Assembly: GCF_000164865.1 (NCBI RefSeq)
Contig: NC_014618.1
Coordinates: 4,402,001-4,466,000 of the forward strand
Reading direction: 5' to 3'
DNA length: 64,000 bases
From: [Enterobacter] lignolyticus SCF1
GTDB taxonomy: Bacteria > Pseudomonadota > Gammaproteobacteria > Enterobacterales > Enterobacteriaceae
How positions within the stretch are numbered: the stretch's first letter is position 1; each line of letters opens with the position of its first letter. A program made the translations under genes and the position numbers. Positions 16,361-24,653 of this stretch are shown here, piece by piece. The notes beneath the pieces were generated by a model. The model was not told the origin of the DNA and made no database searches. It saw nothing but the letters and a program-made list of their open reading frames with translations.

Positions 16361-16690
16361 ATGTCCCATCACGATATTATTCAAACGCTGATTGAATGGA
16401 TTGATGAACATATCGATCAACCGCTTAACATTGACGTAGTCGCCAAAAAATCCGGCTATTCAAAATGGTATCTGCAGCGGATGTTCCGCACGGTGACGCA
16501 TCAGACGCTGGGCGACTATATCCGCCAGCGACGCCTGCTGCTGGCGGCAGAAGCGCTAAGAACCACGCAGCGCCCGATTTTTGATATTGCGATGGATTTG
16601 GGGTATGTCTCGCAGCAGACCTTCTCGCGCGTATTCCGCCGCGAATTCGATCGTACGCCGAGCGACTACCGCCATCAGATTTCGGCCTGA
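16361..16690 (+). CDS. soxS: Superoxide response activator SoxS
   Basis: A 109-aa AraC/XylS-family activator consisting only of the two-HTH DNA-binding domain (first recognition helix around SGYSKWYLQRMFRTVT, second around YVSQQTFSRVFRREFD). It activates the soxbox regulon (sodA, zwf, fpr, nfo, acrAB and others) after SoxR switches it on. It is two residues longer than the E. coli protein, ending HQISA. The start at 16361 lies behind GAGGCCGC. Its last 16 bp overlap the 3' end of the converging pdeC, so there is no room for a terminator between them. Confidence 0.96.
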   Translation: MSHHDIIQTLIEWIDEHIDQPLNIDVVAKKSGYSKWYLQRMFRTVTHQTLGDYIRQRRLLLAAEALRTTQRPIFDIAMDLGYVSQQTFSRVFRREFDRTPSDYRHQISA

Positions 16691-18261
16691 ACGGTCTGCT
16701 GCACCGGGCGCTGAAGCCACTGTATAAACGCCTGCGGCGGCATCGCCCGGGCAAAATACCACCCCTGGCAGTACTGCACCCCGCGCTTGAGCAGCCAGGC
16801 GGCCTGCTCATGCGTCTCGACGCCCTCCGCAATCGCCTTGAGCTGCAGGCTCTGCGCCATCTCGATGATATGCTCGACGATCAGGTGGCTGGTGCTGTTG
16901 GTGGTGAGCGTGTCAACGAACGATTTATCAATTTTCAGGATATCTACGTTCAGCGAGTACAGATTGTGCAGGTTGGAATAACCGGTGCCGAAGTCATCGA
17001 TCGCTACCTCATAGCCCGCCTGACGAAACGCCTGGATCACCGGCGTGGTCTTCGGCACGTCGATAAAGCCCCGCTCGGTGACCTCGATTTTAATCTGCTG
17101 CGCCCGCACCCGGTACTGCCGCGCCTTTTCCGAAATTAACGAAATCAGCCGCGAAGAGTGGAAATCCGAGGCCGAGAGATTAATCGAAATATACAGCTGC
17201 GGGTTGTTTTGCAGGAAAAAGCCCAGGTCGGTAAAGACGCACTCCACCACATAGTCGGTTATCTGCTCGATAAACCCCTCTTTTTCCGCCAGCGGAATAA
17301 ACTCCGCCGGGCTCATCACCGGACCGTCAAACCCGGGCCAGCGCAGCAGCGCCTCCGCGCCGACGCACTGGTTGGATTTGATATCGATAATGGGCTGATA
17401 GTGCAGGCAAAGCTGCCGCCGGGTTAATGCCCGCATCAGCAGGCGCTTTGGCGCATTGAACCGCTGCTGCGTACGCGACCACACCAGCAGAATCAGCATG
17501 CTGCAAATCAGGCCGAGCGGCAGCGTCAGCGTCGCCTGATGGCGGAAGTTCTGGTAATAGCGCGCATTTGACGATGACACAATAATAGCGATAGGACGTC
17601 GCGGCGAAAGCGCAATCGTATAAAACCGATCGTGACGTTCAAAGGCGTAGTCGCTATCGCGGATCAGCGATTTGAATGACGCCAGGTTGGCATTCTCGCT
17701 GCTCGAGAAGAATTCATTAGTTTTTGTATCGTAGACGCCGAATGCCAGGGACGCATCATCCGTGATCACTTCACCATAGGAGAGCGGGTTAATCACCACG
17801 ACGTATTGTCCCCGCTGCATATAGGTCATGTTATAGCCGGGATAGAAAGGCGTATTACGGTAATAATAAATGGCGATATCGGGTTTGCGGTGGTAATTGG
17901 CGGCAGGCATTATCCAGGGTTTATCCGGCCGAACGGCGGTTGAGCATAAAAACCGGTCATCTCTGGCATAAATTAAGTCGGCGACATATAAACGGCCGCG
18001 AATAATATTTAGCATCTGCTGCTGATGCTGCGGCGTACAGATATCGCCGCGATATTGCTCCGCCGCATCGCGGGCTAAATCCGCCTGACGAATCACGTGT
18101 TCCGTTTTCGCCAGCACCAGATGAGCGAAGGTGCGTAGCTGGGCATGCGTTTCCGCCTCAGCCCGGATTTGCGCGAACCAAAGCGCGAGCATCACGGGTA
18201 GCAGCACCACCGTGATAAGCCCTACCCCACGCAGCATCTGACGTCGCGCACTACGATTCAT
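16675..18261 (-). CDS. pdeC: c-di-GMP phosphodiesterase PdeC (CSS-EAL)
   Basis: A 528-aa inner-membrane protein. A first helix (about 12-32) is followed by a periplasmic CSS domain (about 33-235) with its two redox cysteines in DICTPQHQQ and RFLCSTAVRP, a second helix (about 240-262), and a cytoplasmic EAL domain (about 275-520) with GAEALLRW, the metal-binding SINLSASDFHSS region, DDFGTGYSNL and AEGVET. It hydrolyses c-di-GMP to pGpG; in E. coli oxidation or reduction of the CSS disulphide by DsbA/DsbB controls it, lowering biofilm matrix output. The frame opens nine codons earlier at a GTG; ATG at 18259-18261 gives the E. coli length. The stop lies inside the 3' end of soxS. Confidence 0.93.
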   Translation of the reverse strand: MNRSARRQMLRGVGLITVVLLPVMLALWFAQIRAEAETHAQLRTFAHLVLAKTEHVIRQADLARDAAEQYRGDICTPQHQQQMLNIIRGRLYVADLIYARDDRFLCSTAVRPDKPWIMPAANYHRKPDIAIYYYRNTPFYPGYNMTYMQRGQYVVVINPLSYGEVITDDASLAFGVYDTKTNEFFSSSENANLASFKSLIRDSDYAFERHDRFYTIALSPRRPIAIIVSSSNARYYQNFRHQATLTLPLGLICSMLILLVWSRTQQRFNAPKRLLMRALTRRQLCLHYQPIIDIKSNQCVGAEALLRWPGFDGPVMSPAEFIPLAEKEGFIEQITDYVVECVFTDLGFFLQNNPQLYISINLSASDFHSSRLISLISEKARQYRVRAQQIKIEVTERGFIDVPKTTPVIQAFRQAGYEVAIDDFGTGYSNLHNLYSLNVDILKIDKSFVDTLTTNSTSHLIVEHIIEMAQSLQLKAIAEGVETHEQAAWLLKRGVQYCQGWYFARAMPPQAFIQWLQRPVQQTVQAEI

Positions 18262-18729
18262 TTCAGCTAAATCCCTGCATTTACGCACCTGTCTTTCAGG
18301 CTGAATGCTTTTTTAACAGGTGATTACGTTGCATGAATCATTCGGTATTAGCAACTCTCTTTTTACAGCAAAATACACATATCAGACGATTATGATAATA
18401 TTTTTCCGTAAGCCAAACTGAAAGAGAAGCCGACGTTTTCATTAAGTTCGCTATTAATTAGGCAATTCAGATGCATGCTGTTTACATTGCCAGCAGCAGA
18501 CCCGGACGCCGACCCTGTCCGTATTGCGGGGGTTTTCCGCTGCCAGGCGCACAAAAACCCCGGCAATCCGCTGGTGAATAAACCATCAAACGTGATATAG
18601 TTCACACATTAAAATGCAACGGAACACTCTGTTTCATTAACTTATTGAATGCCAAACGATAGCCGATCCCCCTCGTACCGAGGAGCAACCGTGCGCTATC
18701 TCCGGCACGTTTTCTCAGAGGGGAGTTTT
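18262..18729. other. Gene-free region between pdeC and yjcB
   Basis: A 468-bp gap with promoters for two divergent genes. A 71-codon frame on the minus strand (18390-18605) has no ribosome site and no recognisable features and was not called. A large imperfect hairpin lies inside (arms 18523-18537 and 18553-18567, ATTGC-G-GGGGTTTT against AAAAACCCC-G-GCAAT). GAGGGGAG just before 18730 is the yjcB ribosome site. Confidence 0.5.
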
Positions 18730-19011
18730 ATGGCTTCAATTACCGCCAGCGTCGTACTGCTGCGCTGGCCGCTGGTAAGCGCCGGGCTGATGTTTCTGGC
18801 CAGCACGCTGAATATCCAGCTGCGTAAATCAGATTTTGCCGGTCTTGCCGTCATCAGCAGCTGCCTGGGCATCGCGGCGGCATGCTGGTTCGCCACCGGC
18901 CTGCTCGGCATCACGCTGGTTGATATCGCTGCCGTCTGGGGCAACATCAAAACCGTGATGATCGAGGCGATGAACCAGACGCCGCCGGAATGGCCGATGG
19001 TGCTGACCTGA
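18730..19011 (+). CDS. yjcB: Inner-membrane protein YjcB
   Basis: A 93-aa hydrophobic protein with two or three predicted helices (about 5-25, 36-58 and a weaker third), ending MNQTPPEWPMVLT as in E. coli YjcB. The frame is open 27 codons upstream, but ATG at 18730 lies behind GAGGGGAG and gives the E. coli length. Its function is not known. It keeps its E. coli neighbour pdeC; the gene on its other side, an MltF-like lytic enzyme, is not there in E. coli. Confidence 0.9.
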   Translation: MASITASVVLLRWPLVSAGLMFLASTLNIQLRKSDFAGLAVISSCLGIAAACWFATGLLGITLVDIAAVWGNIKTVMIEAMNQTPPEWPMVLT

Positions 19012-19030
19012 TAAACGATAGCCTCCTGCC

Positions 19031-19050
19031 GGGGGCATTTTTTTGCCCCC
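19031..19050 (+). terminator. Hairpin after yjcB
   Basis: A 7-bp stem GGGGGCA / TGCCCCC with a six-T loop lies 20 bp after the yjcB stop. No downstream T-tract, so termination is uncertain. Confidence 0.5.
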
Positions 19051-19137
19051 ATGTTCCCCCCTACGGCGCTCTCTTTCCCTTACAACTCACCCTGTTTTGG
19101 CTAGACTCAAAAGATGCACCATGCGGAGTGCCGCGCC

Positions 19138-20682
19138 ATGAATGCCATCTCTTTCTCTTTGCAGCGATTCATTATCGCAAGCGTTACCTGTCTCACCGCC
19201 CTGCTGCTCGTCGGCGCCGTGCGCGCCGCGCCCGCGCAGGATAAACCGCCGAAGCAAGAGGAGCGTGAGACGCTGGAAGTCAACATCAACGATATGCTGA
19301 AACCCTGGAAAGGGGATCTTCCCGGTATGCTCGACAGGCGGGTGATCAGGGTATTGACCACCTACAGCAAGACCTTTTTCTTCATCGATAAAGGCACTCA
19401 GCGCGGCGCGACCCACGACATCTTTATTGAATTTGAGCGCGGCCTGAACAGCAAGCTCGCCAAAGAGAACAAGCTGAAACAGCGCCACCTGAAAGTACGC
19501 ATCCTCTTTGTGCCGGTTGCGCGCGACCAGCTCTTCACCGCGCTCAACGAGGGTAAAGGCGATATCGCCGCCGCCAACCTCACCATCACCCCCGGTCGCC
19601 AGGCGCAGGTGACGTTTACCGAACCGCTCTACCCGAACGTGAAGGAGCTGCTGATTTCTGGCCCAGCCTCTCCCGACGTGGAGAACCTCGAGGCGCTTTC
19701 CGGTAAAACGGTATTTGTACGCCCGTCATCAAGCTACTACGAGAGCCTGACGGCGCTGAATGCCCATTTCGCCAAAGAATCGCGCCCGCCGGTGACCCTG
19801 GAGGCCGCTCCCGAAGCGCTCGAAGATGAAGATCTTATCGAGATGCTGAGCGCAGGACTGATTCCGCTGATCGTCGTCGATCGCCACAAGGCGCTTTTCT
19901 GGAAACAAGTGTTTCCAAAAATTCAGGTGCACGAAAACATCGTCCTGCGCGATAACGCCAGCATCGCCTGGGCGGTACGCAAAGACGACCCGCAGCTGCT
20001 CGCTCTGCTGAATACCTTCATTAAAGAAAACGGCCAGGGCAGCACGGTCGGCAATACCATTCTGCTGCGCTATCTCAAAGATGCTAAATACGTCAAAAAC
20101 GCGGCGGCGGAGAAAGAGCGGCGTAAATTTCTGGCGATGGTGGAGCTGTTTAAAAAGTACGGCGAGCAGTATGACGTAGACTGGCTGCTGATGGCCGCCC
20201 AGGGCTATCAGGAATCACGCCTTAACCAGTCCGTCCGCAGCCCGGTGGGCGCCATTGGCGTCATGCAGGTGATGCCGAAAACCGGTAAAGAGCTCAAAGT
20301 CGGTGATATTCGCAGCCTGGACCCCAATATCCATGCCGGGGTGAAATACATGCGCTGGATGATAGACCAGTACTACGGCGACGAACCGATGACCCCCCTC
20401 GATAAGGCGCTTTTCTCATTTGCATCTTATAACGCCGGACCGGCGCGCATCGCCCGCCTGCGGGTAGAGACCCAGCAACGCGGTTTTGACCCTAACATCT
20501 GGTTTGGCAACGTCGAACATCTGGCCGCCGAGAAGATAGGCGCCGAAACGGTGACCTACGTCAGCAATATCTACAAATACTACATCGCCTACCGGCTCAT
20601 TATGGACGAGCAGGCGCGTAAGCAGAAAGCGACAGAGGAATCTAAAAGCAAGCTGACGGCTGAAAAAGCAAAAGCCCCGTAA
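19138..20682 (+). CDS. MltF-like lytic transglycosylase with SBP_bac_3 domain
   Basis: A 514-aa periplasmic protein with a signal peptide (MNAISFSLQRFIIASVTCLTALLLVGAVRA is too long to quote in full; the core is ASVTCLTALLLVGAVRA). Residues about 65-300 form a type-3 solute-binding domain; about 330-490 form a soluble lytic transglycosylase domain with catalytic Glu near 358 in QGYQESRLNQS, then GAIGVMQVMPKTGKEL and the ASYNAGP motif. The architecture is that of MltF, which cleaves peptidoglycan to 1,6-anhydro-muropeptides and whose first domain senses peptide stems. It is a second MltF-type enzyme at a place where E. coli has none. The tail is Lys/Ala-rich and helical. ATG at 19138 (GGAG ten bases upstream) is preferred to an ATG eight codons earlier, which would put extra residues before the signal peptide. 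Confidence 0.88.
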   Translation: MNAISFSLQRFIIASVTCLTALLLVGAVRAAPAQDKPPKQEERETLEVNINDMLKPWKGDLPGMLDRRVIRVLTTYSKTFFFIDKGTQRGATHDIFIEFERGLNSKLAKENKLKQRHLKVRILFVPVARDQLFTALNEGKGDIAAANLTITPGRQAQVTFTEPLYPNVKELLISGPASPDVENLEALSGKTVFVRPSSSYYESLTALNAHFAKESRPPVTLEAAPEALEDEDLIEMLSAGLIPLIVVDRHKALFWKQVFPKIQVHENIVLRDNASIAWAVRKDDPQLLALLNTFIKENGQGSTVGNTILLRYLKDAKYVKNAAAEKERRKFLAMVELFKKYGEQYDVDWLLMAAQGYQESRLNQSVRSPVGAIGVMQVMPKTGKELKVGDIRSLDPNIHAGVKYMRWMIDQYYGDEPMTPLDKALFSFASYNAGPARIARLRVETQQRGFDPNIWFGNVEHLAAEKIGAETVTYVSNIYKYYIAYRLIMDEQARKQKATEESKSKLTAEKAKAP

Positions 20683-20693
20683 GAGAACGGGGC
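20674..20693 (+). terminator. Hairpin overlapping the stop of the MltF-like gene
   Basis: A 7-bp stem GCCCCGT / ACGGGGC spans the TAA stop codon. It separates this gene from the converging PTS operon. Confidence 0.55.
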
Positions 20694-20710
20694 CCGACGC
20701 CATTTTCGGT

Positions 20711-21406
20711 TTACAGAACATCTTCAGAGAAGACGATTTCTGCATTTGGGTGAATTTTCACAAGCGATGCAGGCAGCGATGTTGTAATTTTACTCTTCAG
20801 CAGTTTGTCGAAGATCTCTTTTTTATGTTCGCCAGTGACCATTAATATCACCTTTTTTGCCGACATAATTTCCTGCAAACCTAAGGAGATACCAAACTTA
20901 ACATCGTGCTTTCCCGATACCATCGGATGCGATTGGGACGCTACGTGCAGATCAACTTTACTGACATTCACCGGCAAACCGTCGTTTGGTTCGATAAAAC
21001 CAATATGACCGTTCATTCCCAGACCAATAATACACAGGTCAGGGCTCTGTACGGCAGCCATCGCATTCTGAATACGTTCGACTTCGGCTTCCGGTGCGAC
21101 CCCTCCGTCAAAGGCGATGTAATTTTCTGGTGTAATTCCCCAGGGTTTAACAACATGCTCATCTAAATACTGCTCGCATGAATTTTCATTGCTCTTACTA
21201 AGGCCGACCCACTCATCCAGCTTAATAACTTTGGCTTTGCTCGCGGGTTGCGAAAGCATGGATGGAACCATATCAAAGGCTTTAGTCGGCGTACCGCCTG
21301 AAGCCAGGATAAATGAAGCGGTTTCCTTTGCCGTGATTGTTTCGGCAATTTGTTGCGCCACATGCGCCGCAACATCATCCTGGGTTGTTAATTGAACCAG
21401 TTGCAT
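20711..21406 (-). CDS. NagB/AgaI-like sugar-phosphate isomerase/deaminase
   Basis: A 231-aa member of the glucosamine-6-phosphate isomerase/6-phosphogluconolactonase superfamily. The phosphate-binding loop ASGGTPTKAF, VIKLDEWVGL (ring-opening/enolisation Asp) and GLGMNGHIGFIEPND (His and Glu of the catalytic relay) are visible. Asn replaces the Asp that precedes Gly-His in E. coli NagB, the form also seen in AgaI. It is the last gene of the PTS operon, four bases after the GntR gene. The likely reaction is conversion of an imported amino-hexose phosphate to a ketose phosphate with release of ammonia, but no deacetylase is present, so an unacetylated hexosamine is the more natural substrate. 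This is inference. Confidence 0.75.
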   Translation of the reverse strand: MQLVQLTTQDDVAAHVAQQIAETITAKETASFILASGGTPTKAFDMVPSMLSQPASKAKVIKLDEWVGLSKSNENSCEQYLDEHVVKPWGITPENYIAFDGGVAPEAEVERIQNAMAAVQSPDLCIIGLGMNGHIGFIEPNDGLPVNVSKVDLHVASQSHPMVSGKHDVKFGISLGLQEIMSAKKVILMVTGEHKKEIFDKLLKSKITTSLPASLVKIHPNAEIVFSEDVL

Positions 21407-21409
21407 CAG

Positions 21410-22123
21410 TTAACCTCGTCTCATATTTCTGGTAAATTCAAGAATACCTGCGTCAGTGATCGAAACGGTATATTCAAAAACGCCATGTTCATTTGAGCCA
21501 ATACGAATAACGCTCATCATGGGTGTCGGTTCGTTCACATCAAAAATTTTACTTTGCTCTTCATTGAGTATGATTGGCGTGAGTTTTTCTTTTATACTCA
21601 TCTCCCCCGTCATACCGATATCATCAAGGGCCCGATATAAACCGACTTGTTCAACATGTCCAATATCGAGCAAATTAAACGTTGATTTTAAAAGATAGGT
21701 ATCTTCAAGCACGGCCAGATAATCGTTGACATAGCGGCGCCGGGAAATAACCGCAAATTCCTCATCTGCGGCAATGCCGAAGACGTTAGCAATAAACCCG
21801 GATTTTATAAAATCGACTTTCTCAATAATAGTTTTATGCTCCAGCCCCTTCTTATCGACATCCTGGGTAAAGCTCAGCGTGGGCTCAACTTCTTCACGAA
21901 GCATCGGTATAGTGACGATGTTCCCAATACCCTGTTTAGACACAAGATAGCCACGTTCGATGAGGTACGCGATTGCGCTACGGATCGTCGAACGGCTGCA
22001 CTGGTATTTTTCCTTCAGCATTAATTCCGGCGTTAACTTATCACCTTCCTGTAAGCCACGGATTTCCTCAAGAATCAGCTCCGAAACCTGCAAATATTTG
22101 GGTAATAAATGTTTAGATTCCAT
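21410..22123 (-). CDS. GntR-family (HutC/UTRA) regulator of the PTS operon
   Basis: A 237-aa regulator: N-terminal winged HTH (LPKYLQVSELILEEI ... CSRSTIRSAIAYLIERGYL, residues 7-72) and a C-terminal UTRA ligand-binding domain (about 85-230). The longer frame begins at a TTG; ATG at 22121-22123 has GAGGA at the right distance. The start lies within the end of the EIIA gene (11-bp overlap), so regulator and transporter are co-expressed. The HutC subfamily normally binds phosphorylated sugars or related metabolites and represses its own operon; the perfect palindrome before the EIIB gene is the obvious operator. Confidence 0.85.
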   Translation of the reverse strand: MESKHLLPKYLQVSELILEEIRGLQEGDKLTPELMLKEKYQCSRSTIRSAIAYLIERGYLVSKQGIGNIVTIPMLREEVEPTLSFTQDVDKKGLEHKTIIEKVDFIKSGFIANVFGIAADEEFAVISRRRYVNDYLAVLEDTYLLKSTFNLLDIGHVEQVGLYRALDDIGMTGEMSIKEKLTPIILNEEQSKIFDVNEPTPMMSVIRIGSNEHGVFEYTVSITDAGILEFTRNMRRG

Positions 22124-22550
22124 CTTCAGTGTCCTCAAAGGATATCTGCGCGTCTTTCATAACAAATGCAGATATCGACTCCTTACCCTGTTCCAGCACT
22201 ATTTCAATAAGCTCAGGTATTGTCGCAGCATCCTCCCGCGCATCGATAGCCGCTGCAACCATATTGAAATTTGTACCGGTCAGGACCTCTATGTCATAAC
22301 CCTTAAGTTTTAACTCTACTGACTTATTAAATGGCGTACCACCCTTCATATCAGTCAGCATCAAAACGGTAGAGCCTTCATCCTGAGAGGTGACGAGGTT
22401 TTCCAGTTGCCCGAGGAACACAACGGAAGACATATCGTATGCGTAAGGAAGCGTAAAAAGATTATCCACATCGCCAAATACTCCCTTCACCAGGCTATGC
22501 AGCCCTTGCGAAAACTCTCCGTGGCCGCTAATAATCATGCTGACTTTCAT
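22113..22550 (-). CDS. PTS mannose-family EIIA component
   Basis: A 145-aa cytoplasmic EIIA of the mannose (Man) family. His10 in MIISGHGEFSQGL is the residue phosphorylated by HPr, and the LTDMKGGTPFNKSVEL block is the subfamily signature. It passes phosphate to His15 of the separate EIIB. Its start is coupled to the EIID stop (TAATG overlap at 22548-22552). Separate EIIA and EIIB polypeptides, as here, are usual for the fructoselysine, sorbose and aga-type systems, whereas ManX is a fused EIIAB. Confidence 0.87.
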   Translation of the reverse strand: MKVSMIISGHGEFSQGLHSLVKGVFGDVDNLFTLPYAYDMSSVVFLGQLENLVTSQDEGSTVLMLTDMKGGTPFNKSVELKLKGYDIEVLTGTNFNMVAAAIDAREDAATIPELIEIVLEQGKESISAFVMKDAQISFEDTEDGI

Positions 22551-23362
22551 TACACAATTCCTACAGCGGCGCCAACAATTGAAAGCACGGTGATAATGCC
22601 AATCATCATCAGAGGTTTGGCTTTTTTGACCTTCACTGCATAGAACACCGTGGCGGCAACCAGCGCGGGTAATAAGTTAGGCATTACCGCATCCAGTAAG
22701 TCGCTCTGCAGCTTAACCACCATGTCTCCGGCATCGAGCGTTAGCGGCGTCGTTATCGAAATATAGGACGCCATGAGACCGCCTATCACCGTCATTCCCA
22801 GGATCGTTGCCGTGCGTGAAAGCTGCTCGGAGACGGTCTTAATGTTGGCAAAGGCTTTAGTGCCATTTTTATAGGCAAAGTGCATCAAACCAAACCGGAT
22901 TGAAAACTGAATAACAAAGAAACTGATCAGATAAAAGAACGGTGCAAATACGTTGCCGTGGCTGGCCAGGCTTGCGGCAATACCCGCAATAATAGGGATT
23001 GCTGTCGCCCACAGCAGCGAGTCTCCTAAACCCGCCATAGGCGCCATCGCACTGATTTTAATACTACGAATAACGTCAGGAGCCGCTTTCTTGCGTTCTG
23101 CCGCCAGAGCCAGACCAAAGGCGAATGTTGGGACAAACGTGTTGGTGTTGAAAAACTCGCTGTGCAGATTAAAAGACTGCTTAAGATCGTCAGGATTGCG
23201 GTGAATCTTTTTCAGCGCAGGCAGCATCGAATAAAGCACACCGCCCGCCTGCATACGTTCGTAGTTGAAGCTGGTGTTTAATAGCATTGAGCGCCAGCAT
23301 ACTTTGTTTAAGTCAGCTTTGGTTAATTCAGGCGCTTCAGTCTGGTCGATAAAGTCGCTCAT
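22550..23362 (-). CDS. PTS mannose-family EIID component
   Basis: A 270-aa EIID membrane subunit. The N-terminal motif region LNTSFNYERMQAGGVLYSML and MAPMAGLGDSLLW are the characteristic EIID blocks; a C-terminal hydrophobic segment (about 235-268) anchors it. With EIIC it forms the trimeric Man-family channel that also serves phages and bacteriocins in other systems. One base separates it from EIIC and it overlaps the EIIA start, so the set is translationally coupled. Confidence 0.88.
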   Translation of the reverse strand: MSDFIDQTEAPELTKADLNKVCWRSMLLNTSFNYERMQAGGVLYSMLPALKKIHRNPDDLKQSFNLHSEFFNTNTFVPTFAFGLALAAERKKAAPDVIRSIKISAMAPMAGLGDSLLWATAIPIIAGIAASLASHGNVFAPFFYLISFFVIQFSIRFGLMHFAYKNGTKAFANIKTVSEQLSRTATILGMTVIGGLMASYISITTPLTLDAGDMVVKLQSDLLDAVMPNLLPALVAATVFYAVKVKKAKPLMMIGIITVLSIVGAAVGIV

Positions 23363-23363
23363 C

Positions 23364-24146
23364 TTAGATCCCTTCTTCTTCTTCAGTTTCTGGTACGGCT
23401 TTAGCCATGGTTTGCTGACGATATTGATGAGAAAAGAAATCGTAAGCGGCGAAACAAGCCCCGAAAATAGCTAACGCGAGGATCGGCATCTTCAGGTAGC
23501 TTACTGCGGCAAAGCCGCCAATCAGGAACAAAATATGCTGACGCTTCCACATCATTTTCAACAGCATAGCGAAACCAACGGCAGGCAGGATCCCACCGGC
23601 AACGCTCAGGCCGTGGATGACAAACTCAGGCAGTGATTTGATGAAACCGGAAGCTTGCTCTGCGCCGAAATAAATCGGAATGAAAGCAACCGTAAAATAC
23701 AACACGAACGCTAAACCCAGACCCGTCCATTGCGTACGACCAAACCCAGATAAATTCATGGTTTCGATATAACGGTCGTTCTTATGCATATAGACCGCAA
23801 GGAAAGTACAAAAGGCGGTCATGATGGCCTGCATCAGAATGGCGAACGGAACAGCCAACGCGACGGATACTTTCGGGTCCAGACCGCTCACAATGGTGAA
23901 TGTGACGCCAATAACGGTACCAATAACCATGTTCGGCGGCTGGGCGCCGCCAAATGCGGCCGTCTGCCCCAGGAAGACAAGTTCCAGAATCGCTCCGACC
24001 ATCAGACCCGTTTTAACGTCGCCTAATACCAGACCAATTAAAAAACCAACGACAATCGGGCGGTAGGTTTGAAACTGTTCAGCAAAGGAATCAGCCCCGG
24101 TAAATGCCGCAACAAGCGCGACGAGCAAGACAGTTGTTAATTCCAT
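23364..24146 (-). CDS. PTS mannose-family EIIC component
   Basis: A 260-aa EIIC permease with about seven to nine membrane segments; the FGGAQPPNMVIGTVIG stretch fits the Man-family EIIC sugar-path loop. A charged tail (KAVPETEEEEGI) faces the cytoplasm. It is the sugar-translocating subunit, second in the operon, five bases after EIIB. Confidence 0.87.
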   Translation of the reverse strand: MELTTVLLVALVAAFTGADSFAEQFQTYRPIVVGFLIGLVLGDVKTGLMVGAILELVFLGQTAAFGGAQPPNMVIGTVIGVTFTIVSGLDPKVSVALAVPFAILMQAIMTAFCTFLAVYMHKNDRYIETMNLSGFGRTQWTGLGLAFVLYFTVAFIPIYFGAEQASGFIKSLPEFVIHGLSVAGGILPAVGFAMLLKMMWKRQHILFLIGGFAAVSYLKMPILALAIFGACFAAYDFFSHQYRQQTMAKAVPETEEEEGI

Positions 24147-24151
24147 GTGGT

Positions 24152-24622
24152 TTAGCCTTTGTATGCCTGTTTGCTGTCGTTAGGGGTCAGGGCGTAATAG
24201 ACGTTCACGCCTTTGCTTACCAGCGCGTCCAGAGCCAATTTCTCTTCATGGTTAACGTGATATGACTTGTACACATTGATGTCATGAGCGGTCGAATAGG
24301 CACGATTCCCCAGATTGAGCTCTTTGATTGGCACACCGTTTTCAACCAGCTTTAGCGCATCCAGCGGATTATCGGCCATTAGCAAAATATGCTGCTTCTG
24401 CGATGCCTGGTGAATGACATCAATGGTTTTTTGCACCGAAAAATAGCGAACCCCAACACCTTCCGGCGCGGCAATGGATATCAACTGTTTTCTCATCTCA
24501 TCTTCAGCCACAGCATCATTGCAGATAACCACCAGGTTCGCCTGAGTGTGTGGGATCCATCCCGTCGCGACCTGACCGTGAATGTAGCGGTCATCTAAGC
24601 GGGTATGCACGATATTCACCAT
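24152..24622 (-). CDS. PTS mannose-family EIIB component
   Basis: A 156-aa cytoplasmic EIIB. His15 in RLDDRYIHGQVATGW is the phosphorylated residue of the Man family; the LLMADNPLDAL and LNLGNRAYST blocks are also typical. First gene of EIIB-EIIC-EIID-EIIA-GntR-isomerase. ATG at 24620-24622 is preceded by GGAGAATGAAC. Sugar specificity resides mainly in EIIC/EIID, so this gene does not reveal the substrate. Confidence 0.88.
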   Translation of the reverse strand: MVNIVHTRLDDRYIHGQVATGWIPHTQANLVVICNDAVAEDEMRKQLISIAAPEGVGVRYFSVQKTIDVIHQASQKQHILLMADNPLDALKLVENGVPIKELNLGNRAYSTAHDINVYKSYHVNHEEKLALDALVSKGVNVYYALTPNDSKQAYKG

Positions 24623-24653
24623 TGTTCATTCTCCAAGCCGTTTAATTTTTCAT

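Noticed and set aside
18390..18605. A 71-codon minus-strand frame in the pdeC-yjcB gap
   Set aside because: No ribosome site, no signal peptide or motif, and low-complexity stretches; it covers the large hairpin arms.
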